The notes under the pieces are model-generated. The model was not told the DNA's origin and made no database searches. It saw nothing but the letters and a program-made list of their open reading frames with translations. Shown here piece after piece: positions 34,738 to 46,236 of a DNA stretch of 64,000 bases. Origin of the DNA: Kwoniella dejecticola CBS 10117. Lineage: Eukaryota > Basidiomycota > Tremellomycetes > Tremellales > Cryptococcaceae. The DNA is taken from contig NC_089305.1 of assembly GCF_000512565.2 (NCBI RefSeq), positions 992,001-1,056,000 on the forward strand, written 5' to 3'. The position numbers and the translations under genes were made by a program. Position 1 is the first letter of the stretch. Every line of letters begins with the position of its first letter.

Positions 34738-37323
34738 ATGGACCGATGGTGCTTTGCTAGGGGTGACGCTTGTCAAGCATGCAAATCCCGTAAAGTCGTG
34801 AGTACGACACAATATGATTCCGCTTATGACCAGTAGAAGCTGACATTCAGGCATCATCAGCGATGTCCTGCACAGAAGCCAGCCTGCGCAAATTGCGTGA
34901 GGAAGAACAGGGAATGCATTTATCAACCCGTAACACGACGGGATAGAGCCCCTTTGTCTCGATCCGAGTCGAACGAGCAGGCTCACCCGCCGATCCCGCA
35001 TCACTCGTTCTCCTACGACCCGTTTCCCCAGTCTGGCGAATCCTCAAGTTCGAATAATGCGCCTTCGGGTTCGTCTTTCACCGCACCCTCTCAGAACTCG
35101 TATAGCCTAGACCCTTCCCTGCTACTTGCACCACCACAGCCGGCCATGACCCCCAATGAGGACAATTGGATGCAGGGTATGGTGGGACTATTACCTCCTA
35201 TGATGGGGAGTCTTCAGGATCTACCTGCACCATGGGATAGTGTCGATATCACAGCTCTCCTAGGAGGTCAGCTGGCAGGAAACATGCAGGACATCAACCA
35301 AAAGGAGCTTAGTGAGATCGAGCGAGATCATCTGTAAGTTCCACTCCTTCACCTCCAAACCTCTATGGCGGAGCGCGTATAGGATACTGATATCGCAAGC
35401 AGACTGTTGCTATACTTCACAGGCCAGCGTCTCATGGGGGTCGACATGCATATATCCTCATTCTACAAGAGGCTGCAGTCGACTGAGCCGCTCGAACGAC
35501 CCCACCCCTGTCTCTTGAACGCCATCGTTAGTTGTTTCACCCCACGAGCAAAAAGGTTAGCTGATCTCGTTCTCCCTCCCCAGTATCTCATGACCTGTCG
35601 TCAATCACCGCTAGAGTCCCTACGCAAGCAGGAAAAGACATTCTTTACCAGAGCAAAACAGCTCATTGACGAAGCGCTAGCCTCTGAACACTCCATTTTC
35701 GACGCAATTCGCGCGGGGACCATGGTAGTAACTTATTTGTTCGGATTGAATCGCCAGCGAGAGGTGAGCCGGAGTAATTCATGTCCAGGGGCTCAGTCTG
35801 ACGTATATGCAAACAGGGGTGGGCTATAATGGGTCAAACGATCGGGTACGTGAGATGCTGATTTGACGCATGATACAGCTAATGTCCAGTGTAGACTCGC
35901 TGTCGCCGTGGGCTTGGATCGGATCGAGTCATCCGTTGATCTGGATAACATCACGAAGATGACCGCGGCCGAAACTTACCTCCCTAGAGCTACGACTCAC
36001 GTCGAGCTCGCAGACCGCATCTACGCCTTGTAAGCGATTTTACACACAGACCCTCATCCCATCATAACGGGTTTGAGAGCTGATTGGCCTGGCGCGAAAC
36101 TCAGCTGGACATTATACCTGGTTCATAAGTGTGTATGTGTCGGCTTTGAGCTGTCATCCGGATTCGATCTTGGTCGGATAACAACCCCTTTGCCTCGACC
36201 GTGGGAGGAGTATGAAACTGTGAGCATATCTACCCTGGATCACAACAAGTCCGATAGCTCATGGCATGGATCCAGGCGGACAGTCATTTGTCAACTTGCG
36301 ATCGTCGCATAACCGATATATTTGATTCGACATCGACTTTTCATTCGTGCGATGAAAAGCATATTCCAGAATTGTGTGTACAATCCTGGCCTGTTCTTTG
36401 TTCGATACTAACGATCACGCAGTGGATATTTGCTATGCGCAGCAGAATTGATGCACCAGGTTTCCCTTCGGCCGAAGGAGCGGGCTGAGCAAGAACGGCT
36501 GGAAAGCTCTCTGAAGATGCTCAACTCCAACATACCTCCGGAACTGAAGAAGACTGAGAAAGATGAAGAGGGTAGACCGACCATCAGGTCCGATACCGCT
36601 ACTTTGGTGAGTCGAACCTTATTACCAAATGCAATGTGACTGACGTGCTGCATGTAGCAACTCATCACGCTATGTACCGAGATGTTCTTGTATTCCCTTG
36701 ATCGATCTCTAGGCAGACCGGATCCGAGAGCACTAGAAGTAGCGAGGCGGATACTAGGTATATTGCATCTACTGAAGGATTCCGTACGTAGAATATCCTG
36801 TTGGACCGATAAGTGAATCCTTCAGAAACTACAACTGACTTGTTGTGTCAGGGTATTGGTGACATCAATGTTTTCGCTATCATGTAAGTGTCCTATCTGA
36901 AGGGGACGTTCGGGGCGGTCATGACTACGGACGAGTGCTAACATCAATCATTCAACTCAGCATATGGGTTCGGGTCGCTTGCCTTCTAGTATGGGAGAGT
37001 AAGCGCTTAGAAGCTGCCGGGGATGCGTTCAGTGAGTGGTTTGACCGAGCTCTATCTGGGAATGACTTCGAGTGCTAATGCTATAGTACAGCTGCTGCAT
37101 CCTATGAGAAGGACGTGCAATTCATTTGTAATACTCTGCAAAATATGTCACATATCAAATTAGCGTGAGTACGCAGAGAGGTTCGCTTTCCTGTATGTGG
37201 AACAAAAATGATCCTTATGCTCACATTATCCTTCGTAGTGCATCCTGTCTTGAAGCTATCCAGAGTCTATGGGCGGCCGACGTCAGTATATTCACATCAC
37301 CAAACGGCTTGCCTGAAATCTAA
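34738..37323 (+). CDS. Zn2Cys6 transcription factor (second of three)
   Basis: Nuclear regulator of about 600 aa in fourteen exons: 34738-34797, 34861-35333, 35403-35526, 35584-35763, 35817-35845, 35895-36029, 36105-36219, 36258-36373, 36423-36606, 36658-36783, 36853-36884, 36961-37031, 37092-37164 and 37239-37323. The cluster is CQACKSRKVRCPAQKPACANC then VRKNREC (C-X2-C-X6-C-X6-C-X2-C-X6-C), broken after KV by the first intron. A disordered Ser/Pro linker precedes the fungal-specific middle domain: LLLLYFTGQRLMGVDMHISS, CLLNAIYLMTCR, GWAIMGQTI, LAVAVGLDRIESS and YAFWTLYLVHK. All phases match, and the total closes exactly. Because the cluster begins only eleven codons after the ATG, an extra upstream exon cannot be excluded. 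It is convergent with the RTA1-like gene. Confidence 0.86.
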
Positions 37324-37834
37324 GACGGGCCACTGAGTGGAGGGGAACAGCGATGCGTTCAGGACCATCGACCTGAACTTCAGCGCATAGATAGTGCTCG
37401 TACACATACACTCTGACTCCTGCTGAAGACTTGTAGCACACACGCCCTCATTCGACCTCATGGACACGACTTTCTGTGTAATCGGGTCAATGTGCCTGCT
37501 GTAATTCCAGACTTTGGTCAAGGATGTAATGTCACCAAAAATATCTGCACCGTTTGTTTGACAGACACAGACACAGACAACGGGCTCACTTTGGCTATTG
37601 ATCGGTTAGATACCTCGGTGATGCATTTCTCTGATTCTGATGTCGATCTATGGCTTTGCATCGTATGGAAAATTGAGACAAGTCCAGCATTTCGGACGGC
37701 GAAACCTCGCACCACGCTGAACATTATTCTTACTTCTGATTTGTAACTCAATGGTACTGTATTCTATGGTTCTCTCCTGATGTGCCTCTTAAGTTTCTTC
37801 GTGGAGACTTTTCGGGAGGTAGATTTTAAGTCCT
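37324..37834. other. convergent intergenic region
   Basis: This 511-nt stretch lies between the stop codons of the second regulator and the RTA1-like gene. It presumably holds both 3' UTRs. The open frames on each strand here are mutual shadows. Confidence 0.4.
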
Positions 37835-39831
37835 TCAAAATAATCTTCGGCCAAATGCCAATCCAGGATGGATGAAGGCGTAAAGGTATACGAAGATGAA
37901 CTGATAAACATATTAGTCTATGCAAGAGATTTGATCATAAGTTGAGGCCTTTGACACTCACCATCAGAGCACCATCTAGACCTAGGAAGAGGGGCTCGTT
38001 AGTAGCGATAGGCCCCTCCCACCCATTGGATAGCTCGACGGATCGATAAAAAGATCTATCGAAACGCGTTGAGTTTTCAGCTTGCCGTTCCCTGAATCAC
38101 TGAGTAAGGTCTCAGACTTACCTGATGACGATGAGCAATGTACCCGCGCTGATCAAGCCCACCATCAGGTTGATCTGTCTCTCGGACAACCGATGAGCTG
38201 TTACATTGACAGGGGCATTGTCGTTACCGTGCAAGGTATTGAGAGGCGAGGTAGAGCTATTGGTCCGACTTTTATCCTTTTGCCATCTTGAGGATGGTAA
38301 TTGTTCCATGGCTGTACCCGACGAGTCCACGCCCTCGTTGAAGGAAGCATTCTCGGTGTTGTTGACGGTGTTTCTGTTGTTGCGCTTGGTGTGATTTCTC
38401 TTTCTGTAGAAACGAGCAAATGGATTGTATTGCTTCTTAGCTGGAGAGAAATGTTTTCTACGCCATAACCATTCGCAGAAAAGGGCGATGAAAAGCACAG
38501 TGACCACGACTGAGCGATACGTAGAGTCAATGAAAAAGCGCAACAGCGGTCAGCCATGATGATTATGCGTTCGATCCGGGCGATCCAGATGGAATGAAGG
38601 ATCGCTCACGCTGTACGACTACACCACCAGTCATGATGTATGCTCCCGTATTCGCACCTTGCGAATCACCTGCTGTGCCTGCGATTCCACCTCCGGCAGC
38701 CTGGATGACGAGACAAACGATGTCGGCAATAACGAAGATTGTCGAGGATGATTGAGTATGTAAAGAGCTATACTCTGGTCTACAAATCGTGACGCCCTCG
38801 AGATTAGTCTGGACTTTCGTTTCCCCCAAGACAAGTAAGGACTCACCCTGCATTCTCGATAATTCTGCAGATCGAAACCACATGATGTGAATCAGCTTTT
38901 CTGTCGCGTCCGCAGATGAGAAATTGAGAGGGTGAATACTCACCTGCCAAATAGAAGGTAATTGGCCGCCGAGAAGAAAGTCGGCGCAATGACGAGACAA
39001 CAAATCCTGGAGATACGTTGTGGTCATATCAGTATCAGCTTCACAAGTCGAGAAAAGACAAGCAGGTGAGGTGCATCACCTTGACCCGTACGGAAAGAAG
39101 GGATTTTTCACTCACTGCATGATGAAAGCGCCGAATTGCGAATACCAATAGCCGCCTTCATTGATATCCCAATACCACGAATAGATGCTCCACAATCTCC
39201 CGCCCCACTGTGCGAGACAACAGGGTCAACCCATGTTCCGTTGTTTGGAATACGATCATCAGATGCTCACTCCGACACACTCGACTGGTAGCAGTGACAG
39301 CGTTTCAGCTTCACGATGTAACAGACATGAATCTTCTCACGAGCGGAGGATGAGCAGCTGCGACTCACTGGCTGTACCTGCTACCAAAGTAGGTATAGTC
39401 CACCAACATTTCCAGTAGATACTCAAGAGCAATTGCGCAGCTGAGGTCATTCCAGCAATCGATCACATCCATTAGTCTGAGAGGTATTTGTATCGGCAGA
39501 AGGAGACTCACCAAAGCCAACGCAGAACAGGACAAGGAATCTACGCATGTCTCAGCATGTCGGTCGGATAGATACTACAGTGACCATCGCACTTACCCTT
39601 GTGTGGCCGATTGAGCAGGCTCATACCCGTAGCTCGAATACGATACTTGACCAGTGATCAAATTGGCAGACCCATTGACGGTATTGCACGGGAATGGGAT
39701 CGGAGCATAACTGTCGTTTGAGTATATGTAGCCTGGGCACGCGATCGTATATTCAGCGTGAGAAGCTCGTTTCGATGAATCTCCACCATGTCAGATCAAC
39801 GTCTTGGTGACGTGAGTTACTTACAGCTCAT
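37835..39831 (-). CDS. RTA1-family seven-helix membrane protein
   Basis: Member of the fungal RTA1/RTM1/RSB1 group of lipid-translocating or toxin/drug-resistance membrane proteins, 382 aa. Twelve exons: 39831-39825, 39732-39597, 39540-39512, 39440-39369, 39284-39271, 39207-39116, 39006-38944, 38864-38847, 38779-38610, 38509-38122, 38055-37962 and 37900-37835. Family landmarks appear in order: IECVGWGGRLWS, IAPTFFSAANYLLFGR, FVIADIVCLVIQAAGGGIAG, YIMTGGVVVQL, RSFYRSVELSNGWEG and FIHPGLAFG. About seven hydrophobic segments are visible. The first coding exon is only 7 nt (ATGAGCT), and exons of 14 and 18 nt occur inside helix-loop regions. The predicted loop after VVTVLFIALF is long (about 100 residues) and Asn/Ser-rich, larger than usual for the family. 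Confidence 0.94.
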
Positions 39832-40631
39832 GATTGTGTTAAGACCTCGAGGTCAGTGAGTTGATTCAATTGTCCACTCGTCCGATTGTAGATGGCTTTA
39901 GCCGTTCAAGGGTGAGTATGTCTCGTCTAAGCTGGTCGTCTCGGAGAGGTTCTTCTTATACGTCGTACAATCTCGGTCAAGCATCTCATACATGTCGACA
40001 AACTCGTCCGTCATCTTGCAAGGCGGTGTCAGTCGAGTCACTTCACCGAGTCAGAAGCTCTGCGATAATCACATGTGTGCCTGAGAGATGAGATACTTCG
40101 GTCTCACACATATCAATTGAGATCTCACTGATGAATGTGAAAGCTGATCGATTCTTCACAATTAGGAGGTCGCGATTGTCATGACCCGTCCGTGTGTAAA
40201 CAGATTTTGTACGTAATTTTGACCGAATTCACGGATTTTGGCTTTTTCGGTGTCCGAGTTTATTTCGGTCATGCCACGCGATCACAACGTGACCTCTTTC
40301 TGCTGGCTTGATCTAAGCCTGGCAGCTTGGACGCTATTCCCAATGATGAAAGCATTCACGACACGGTCGGCCGATTCGGAGTGCAGGACACTTTGCTTCG
40401 AGTCACCTTCGTATGCGTATGCAATGAAGCCCATACATTCATGTGCCTCAATCTCTTGAATTTCCATATTCCACTCTACAAGCATCGCATACGCCTGTCA
40501 TTTGGGAAGATTCAGCCCTTACAAGCATTAAATGTCCCGTAAGAACATAGTCCAGCTGTTTCAAGCGGAAATTAGCATTACTCTTGGGTTTCACCGTTGT
40601 TACACCTCGAGGGATCTCACAGGCGATCAAC
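39832..40631. promoter_or_regulatory. intergenic region, RTA1-like promoter and regulator 3' flank
   Basis: The left part is the promoter of the minus-strand RTA1-like gene and the right part is the 3' flank of the third regulator. Open frames of 67-76 codons here have no recognisable content. Confidence 0.4.
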
Positions 40632-43498
40632 TCACTCTGTGTCCCACCAGTTCTGTTCGGCACTGGGCAAGAGAGTAAAATCGCCTAACGGTTGGATCGA
40701 TGTTTGACTTGGCATCACACCGAAATTCTGACCATCCTCCCGAACGAAAGGCTGCGATATACCGGTGTCTGACGCATCGACTTGCTGGGGCACAGGACGA
40801 CCAAGCATTACATTTTCCGTCTCTTTTGCTTTAGTATTCACATCCTGAAGGATCTCTTCGATGTTGTCGAAGCTCGCAGGCGGGTTATCGATGACCTGTG
40901 TAAAAGGGAATGAAGCATGAGCATAGTAAGCTCTTCAAGTCAGATCATACCTCCGCCTACACACCTTGATCATTTCATTTGCTATACAAACTCCCTTTGC
41001 GGAAACATGTATATGCAGCGGAAAATTGGATTGATACGATTTCAGAAAAGCAGCAGAGGATTCGGAGAGTTCCTGACGCATCTGATGGGCTGAAGACCGA
41101 TCATAAAGCGCATTAAGCAGTAAGATCGGTAAAGCCGTTATGTGATGCTGAAACATGAAGACCGCACTCTTCACAATTGCTAGACAAAGGTAGCCCAAAG
41201 TCATCAACAAAACGATCTTGGCTATAGTCGGGGAAGGATTGAAGAGGACGCACAATGACCTGAGCTATCTAACAACAACCTTCTGTGCGTCTTGGCAATC
41301 TGTCTAGCAGCAGCAATGACAGTAATCCTAGAATGCTCGTAACGATGATCTTGGTATCCCCTTATGAAGAAGGGCCGATGCAGTCGCAGAAATCGCTGTT
41401 GATACGAACTATGAAAGGCCTTTCAGAGGTGCCCTGCGGATGCCATATGTGACCTCACCTATATGTGAGAGCAAAGGCATCTGTTTCGTACTGATTCAGT
41501 CCGTCATCCGCTTTGAGAGCTAGAAAGTCCGTAAATCCATCCCGAAGGACTTGACTTCGTTCCATCACCATCGAATAGGGCACGTCGTCTAACTTTTCCA
41601 GTACATTCACGATCTTACGCCATTCCTGCGAGATCAGATTTTGGTGTAATGTCCAGATAAAATCGGTTCTGCGATAATCGCATCAGAAACAGCTCATTCC
41701 TCGGCTAAGTGGTTTGAATCATGTACGTACTTGTCAGTCCGTGAACACGGTAAAGCTTCCGAGGTCAAGGATTCTTCTGAATAATTGACTGGAGGCGGTG
41801 TCAAGAAGGAATCTGCGACACCCGGCGATGAGCGAATGGTACACGCTCGATCAAGAATGTGAGGTGTACATACCATCTGGAAAAGAATATGGAAACAGAG
41901 TTCGAGTAATGTCTGACGAGTTGATGATGGTGTAAGTATCAAACAGAAGCAAGTCGTGGAATGCGCGCCGTATCACCTGCGCGCTGTAAACAGGTCGAGA
42001 GGGCGGTAAGGCTGGATCTTGCATCTTGACAATTTCCGCTATCGACGGATCGAGGTGCAGTTCCAAGCCTTTGCATATTCTGAATATTCGATCAGCAAAG
42101 TAGATGGCGAGACAGTATAGCTTGAACTTACCCAACCGCAATGTCAAACCATAGACAGCAGGACCAGTCAGGCGGCGGACCATACAGTCGACCGGTATGA
42201 TAACAGCCTTGCATGCTGTGATCTCATTAGCGTAATCTCACTGGTACCCAGTGTCACCTACTTCAGATAGATAGCTACAAGTAATGTTTGTAGTACTCGG
42301 ATTTGCGGTCTGAATAGCCATCCCGCACAATTCAAGGCCATCTCCAGAGCGTCATACAGCCTAAAGGCGAGGTCCACGGTTGAAGCCTTTGTCAGACCGA
42401 TACTGATTGCCGCGCTTGAATTTAACCTCGTGTCATTTTCCGCCAAAAAATGGCATGTAACCCTGTGATATATGTATCAGCTTAGCCTGGTAGTCCTTTG
42501 ACAACCCTGGGAAAAGGCTCCGCCAACCATAAGATGCAAACCACCTGAGCCAGCCAAGCTGGATCGACCGAAGATTGGAGATTTAACGATTTTAGCTGAA
42601 CAAATCTGTCCATCTCGCTCATGAATACCGATCTCATGATGTGCATACCTGCATGATCTGTCAGTCGTCATCGCCGGGTCTTGGAGAGGTCCCGCACACA
42701 CCAATGATTTGTAATTCTAAAAAGTAGAAATCCAGAATATAATCCATCTGAGCCTGATTCGGCAAAGTCTCCAATATCGAATGCATCTCGCGATGCCATC
42801 GGGCCGATCGTCGATAAGTACTGGTAAGCACGATATTGGGCCATATCTCTGGCGCTGTCGTGCGACTTTGGATCGTCTCTTGCTCATAGTGATTCTGATA
42901 GATAGGTGAAGGGCCATGATTCGGTTTCGTCCTCGAGGCGACGAGCACACCGTGCGCACGCTCTTCTGTCGCCGCCCGGACCGACGTGTCGTTTTCACTT
43001 CTACCGTTTGTCAATTTCGATTGAGCAGTTGCTGCCGGGGATAGGTGAGAGTGTAACGTATGAGTGGTCAGGGCCGCTTCAATTCTTTCGAGTCTATCCT
43101 GGATAGCCTTAAATTCTTGATTGCTGGATGAAGGGTGTGTCTGTATAGGTTCGTAGCCTTCTTCGTAATGGCATGAACCACCTTCTCCCCTTGTTATACA
43201 AGACGAGCATGGCAGTGTCTTATCGCATTTGGTCTTCCTTCTTTTACTAAGGTGAGAAGATGTCAGTCATTACCATCCTAACTCCGACTCTAATATGGAG
43301 CAGTGCAGATTTACCAATTCAAGCATGTGAGCTAAATATACACGAGCATCAGCTGACAGTGATGGTGTGCCCAGCGTAAAGGGTCTCACGCCTAATGGCG
43401 GGACACACCTTTGCTCTCGGTCGCTTGATCTTTCTCCTCTCCTCAGGCTGATCCTCCTCTTCTGATCGAGCAGTTGCACTACTGGTCGATGTATACAT
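40632..43498 (-). CDS. Zn2Cys6 transcription factor (third of three)
   Basis: Exons supported by matching phases: 43498-43409, 43331-43315, 43246-42702, 42648-about 42500, 42462-42262, 42215-42132, 42079-41874, 41812-41731, 41668-41459, 41360-41260, 41179-40965 and 40895-40632. After a basic stretch (RRKIKRPRAK) the cluster reads LTCLNCKRRKTKCDKTLPC then CITRGEGGSC, a C-X2-C-X6-C-X5-C-X2-C-X8-C fit. A short coiled segment (IQDRLERIEAAL) may dimerise. The middle domain has MRSVFMSEMDRFV, DPAWLAQVVCILWLA, WLFRPQIRVLQTLLV, WFDIAVGICKGLELHLDPS and RRAFHDLLLFD. The join between exons 4 and 5 is unresolved: no GT donor has the phase needed for the acceptor before 42462, so a frameshift or non-standard splice is possible. 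The start codon faces the MFS transporter across 459 bp, which suggests co-regulation. Confidence 0.82.
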
Positions 43499-43957
43499 TT
43501 TCGCGAATGGGCATCGGCGGTTCGGACGGATCAACTTGTCAATCAAAAGGCGAGGATGTACTTCTCACGTGGCCCACGCCGAGGTCAGTTTCTCTGAATC
43601 TGTACGTGAAGAGGAGCGGTCGGCCTGTCTAATCAGCTAGGCATTATCAAAGATGCATTCAGAAATGAGAGACAGGTGAAAGAACGATATGCTCGGCTTC
43701 GGACACAGGAGGACAAGGCGTGTGGAGGTGAATGTTTGCGCGTTGAGGTGGAGCGGATTCCCCCGCGGCTGAGTCCGTTCGATCACACTCAATGGCTCCG
43801 GGCCAGTGCGTTGGTAGCTGAATGATCCATCATGCCTCACAATATGCATCTGGACTCAATTATCATATAAAAGATGTAAGAACGATGTGAGAAGTCACCT
43901 GAGCATATCAGAAAGGCTGGCAACACAGAGCGCTTTACATAAAAAATTTCACTCATC
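43499..43957. promoter_or_regulatory. bidirectional promoter between regulator and MFS transporter
   Basis: These 459 nt separate divergent start codons. The half next to the regulator contains closely spaced CGG triplets around 43515-43535, the half-site type bound by Zn2Cys6 proteins. Autoregulation and control of the transporter are possible, but this is inference. Confidence 0.5.
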
Positions 43958-45462
43958 ATGTCAGCCGATACTTCTACTCCCACATCAACCTTGAATTCGC
44001 CACGAGACCTCTCTGCCGACGTCGAAAAAACGCCCAACCCTCCGCCGACAGCTCCGGGAGCAGATATACCAGATGGAGGACTGAGGGCATGGCTTTGCGT
44101 ACTTGGTGCATGGCTGACCAGTGAGTTTGATCGAGCCTACCATGCTGTCAAAGTCAACTCACGAAGATATGTCAAATGAATGGCTTCAGTGTTCGCTACC
44201 TTTGGGTATGCCAATTCTTTCGGTGTCTTCCAGTCATACTACATTGTCGAATATCCCGAAGTTACCGCGTCCGATATATCATGGATTGGATCGGTTCAGC
44301 TGTTCTTCCAATTTGCCTTCGGTGCTGTGACTGGCCCATTGTACGATAAAGGCTATTTCTACTACATGATGTATTCCGGCACGGCCCTCTACGTCGTTTG
44401 GTAAGTCCATCTTTTCGCTGATACGTGACTGGCTTGACTTGGCCTAACTGACGGTCTTGATGCACATTAGCATCTTCATGACTTCTCTGTGTAAGAGATT
44501 TTGGCAAACAATTTTAGCTCAGGCTTTAGGACTCGGAATCGGCATCGGTATCATCCTCCTACCTTCTTTCTCGATTATGTCACAATATTTCCAGAAGAAA
44601 AGGGCTTTAGCCATGGGGATAGCCGTCACTGGCTCTTCGACAGGCGCCATCGTGTTACCGATCATGTTGAATCGACTATTACGAACTCACAGCTTCGAAA
44701 GATCCGTCCAATATACCGGCTTTCTCCTGATGGGGTGCTTGATTATCGCCTGCCTATGTTTCAAGACGCGTGTCCCGCCCAAGATATATGTCACTAGACC
44801 TTCGCCGAAAGCTTTGTTCGCCGACTTGCCGTTCTGCTTGGTCATTGCTGGCTTCTTCTGCATCACCTGGGGACAATTCTTTCCCATCTACTATCTTCAG
44901 GTGAGTTTTCGATCTCGAGGCCGACTTTGCTGAGGACGTGGGACGCTAAGATCTCTTGGGAACGCAGGTCTACGGAGAAAAACATGGACTACCCGAAAAT
45001 CTCACTCAGTATACCTTGGCGATACTCAACGCGGCTTCGATCTTCGGTCGAATCATTCCTAATCATCTTGCCGACAAATTTGGATCACTTAACATGATAA
45101 CGGTCTGCTCTTTCTTCACCGGCGCAATGGTCTTCACGATCTTCGGAGCAGGCTCGGTCGGGGGACTGATTGTTGTAGCCATGCTATACGGGTTCTTCTC
45201 CGGAGCATATGTCTCCCTCATGGTTCCGGCCTGCTTAGCCTTTGCGAAGAATATGAACGAAGTCGGTGTTAGAACTGGATGGGGAATGGTGATCTTCTCC
45301 TTCGCGGCGTTGTCGGGATCACCCATCCAAGGTGCCTTACTTGACAAATACGGCTTTCACGCACCGACAATCTGGGCAGGTGTGACGGTCTTAGTCGGCT
45401 CGATGTTGATGTTTGCGGGTACAAGGTTGCAGTCGAAACGGAAAGGTAGTTGGAAAGTATAA
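43958..45462 (+). CDS. MFS transporter, monocarboxylate-porter type
   Basis: Plasma-membrane transporter of the monocarboxylate porter (MCT/MCH-like) group, 432 aa. Exons 43958-44120, 44190-44400, 44471-44900 and 44968-45462. A cytosolic Pro/Thr-rich N-terminus leads into DGGLRAWLCVLGAWL, the family's conserved D-G-G-(x)-R-A-W entry to helix 1. Then come FGYANSFGVFQSYY, WIGSVQLFFQFAFG, FSIMSQYFQKKRALAMGIAV (the loop 2-3/4-5 signature with YF-KKRALA) and GRIIPNHLADKFG in the second half. Twelve hydrophobic segments can be counted. Substrate is unknown; fungal members of this group carry small carboxylates, riboflavin or secondary metabolites. It is divergent from the third Zn2Cys6 regulator, and a 5S rRNA gene lies downstream on the same strand. 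Confidence 0.94.
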
Positions 45463-45677
45463 CTCAAGATAGCCGTACTAGCAGCTCCCGTATTCACAAG
45501 TTGGTAACCCTCAGAAGCCCTATATGACAGAAATGCGCCATGATCATGAATTCACGATATATCCCCTGTCATGCATAGATTCCACTCAAGTGCATACTTT
45601 CAACGAAGTGACTTCGACTTGTGGCCGGACTAGCCTGGTGACATCGTTTCAAGCTTTTCCCTCGACCTTCACCGCTG

Positions 45678-45714
45678 CTGCGGGGAGCAGACGGGACCCG
45701 GTGCTTTCCGGATC
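45678..45714 (-). repeat. inverted partial copy of the 5S rRNA gene
   Basis: Positions 45678-45708 are an exact reverse complement (31 nt) of 45822-45852, the central part of the 5S gene downstream. Similarity continues with mismatches to about 45714. The flank before 45678 does not match 5S sequence, so this is a fragment and not a second gene. The two arms are 113 nt apart, with the 5S promoter and 5' end between them. Confidence 0.9.
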
Positions 45715-45760
45715 GGCTTTCAGAAAGCACAAAAATCGCATTTTGAAAAACCCCACAGAG

Positions 45761-45766
45761 TATATA
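45761..45766 (+). promoter_or_regulatory. TATA element of the 5S rRNA gene
   Basis: TATATA lies 31 nt upstream of the first 5S nucleotide, a spacing typical for TFIIIB placement on fungal RNA polymerase III genes. The internal A/C-box control region lies within the gene itself. Confidence 0.65.
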
Positions 45767-45791
45767 GACGTCTTTTCAGAGGCAGACTTTC

Positions 45792-45910
45792 ATCTACGGC
45801 CATAGAATCCAGAAAGCACCGGGTCCCGTCTGCTCCCCGCAGTTAAGTTGGATATCGCTCGGTTAGTACCAAGGTGGGGGACCACTTGGGAATCCCGGGT
45901 GCTGTAGTTT
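45792..45910 (+). rRNA. 5S ribosomal RNA
   Basis: About 119 nt beginning ATCTACGGCCATAGAATCC and ending GGGTGCTGTAGTT. It matches the fungal 5S pattern: CGGCCATA start, AGAAAGCACC and CCCGTCTG in loops A-B, AGTTAAG, GTTAGTACCAAGGTGGGGGA and CCACTTGGGAATCCC in the C-box arm. The ends pair (CUACGGC with GCUGUAG). Transcribed by RNA polymerase III with an internal promoter. It is a dispersed single copy between two protein genes, not part of a visible rDNA repeat. 3' T-runs follow immediately. Confidence 0.95.
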
Positions 45911-45921
45911 TTGCATTTTTT
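45907..45921 (+). terminator. RNA polymerase III T-run terminator
   Basis: Two T-runs (five and six T's separated by GCA) directly follow the 5S gene, as expected for RNA polymerase III termination. Confidence 0.75.
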
Positions 45922-46236
45922 CTTGCCATCGAGTTCATCTTCCCAAACAGACCATCAAGAAGACGTAGGATAACTCTTTCTTTTCTTTTTTGGAGATCCG
46001 CGACTGTGAGGATCGACAAGATGCAGTAACTCAGGGCACAGAGTGTGTGTGTGTGTGTGTGTGTGTGCTCGAGCCTTTATGTTTCGTTGGCGAAAATTGT
46101 CCGCTCATGATGGTACCTGATCATAAATTTCTCCGAAGAATTGGTCGTTGCTACCGGTCAACGTCCTCGACACATTCAACAGATGCCAGGTGTGACATAT
46201 CGGATCCCATCATGGAAGCCCTACGAGTCATGGTAC
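45911..46236. other. intergenic region with a GT microsatellite
   Basis: It lies between the 5S gene and the stop of the minus-strand SDR. A perfect (GT)n run of about 25 nt occupies roughly 46043-46067. No gene was seen. Confidence 0.6.

Noticed and set aside
41260..41279. A 20-nt intron in the third Zn2Cys6 gene
   Set aside because: An intron of about 80 nt from GTCATT (first base 41259) to the CTAG acceptor before 41179 keeps the frame and has a normal size.
45524..45805. 93-codon ORF running into the 5S gene
   Set aside because: Overlaps the 5S promoter and inverted fragment; composition and overlap argue against coding.
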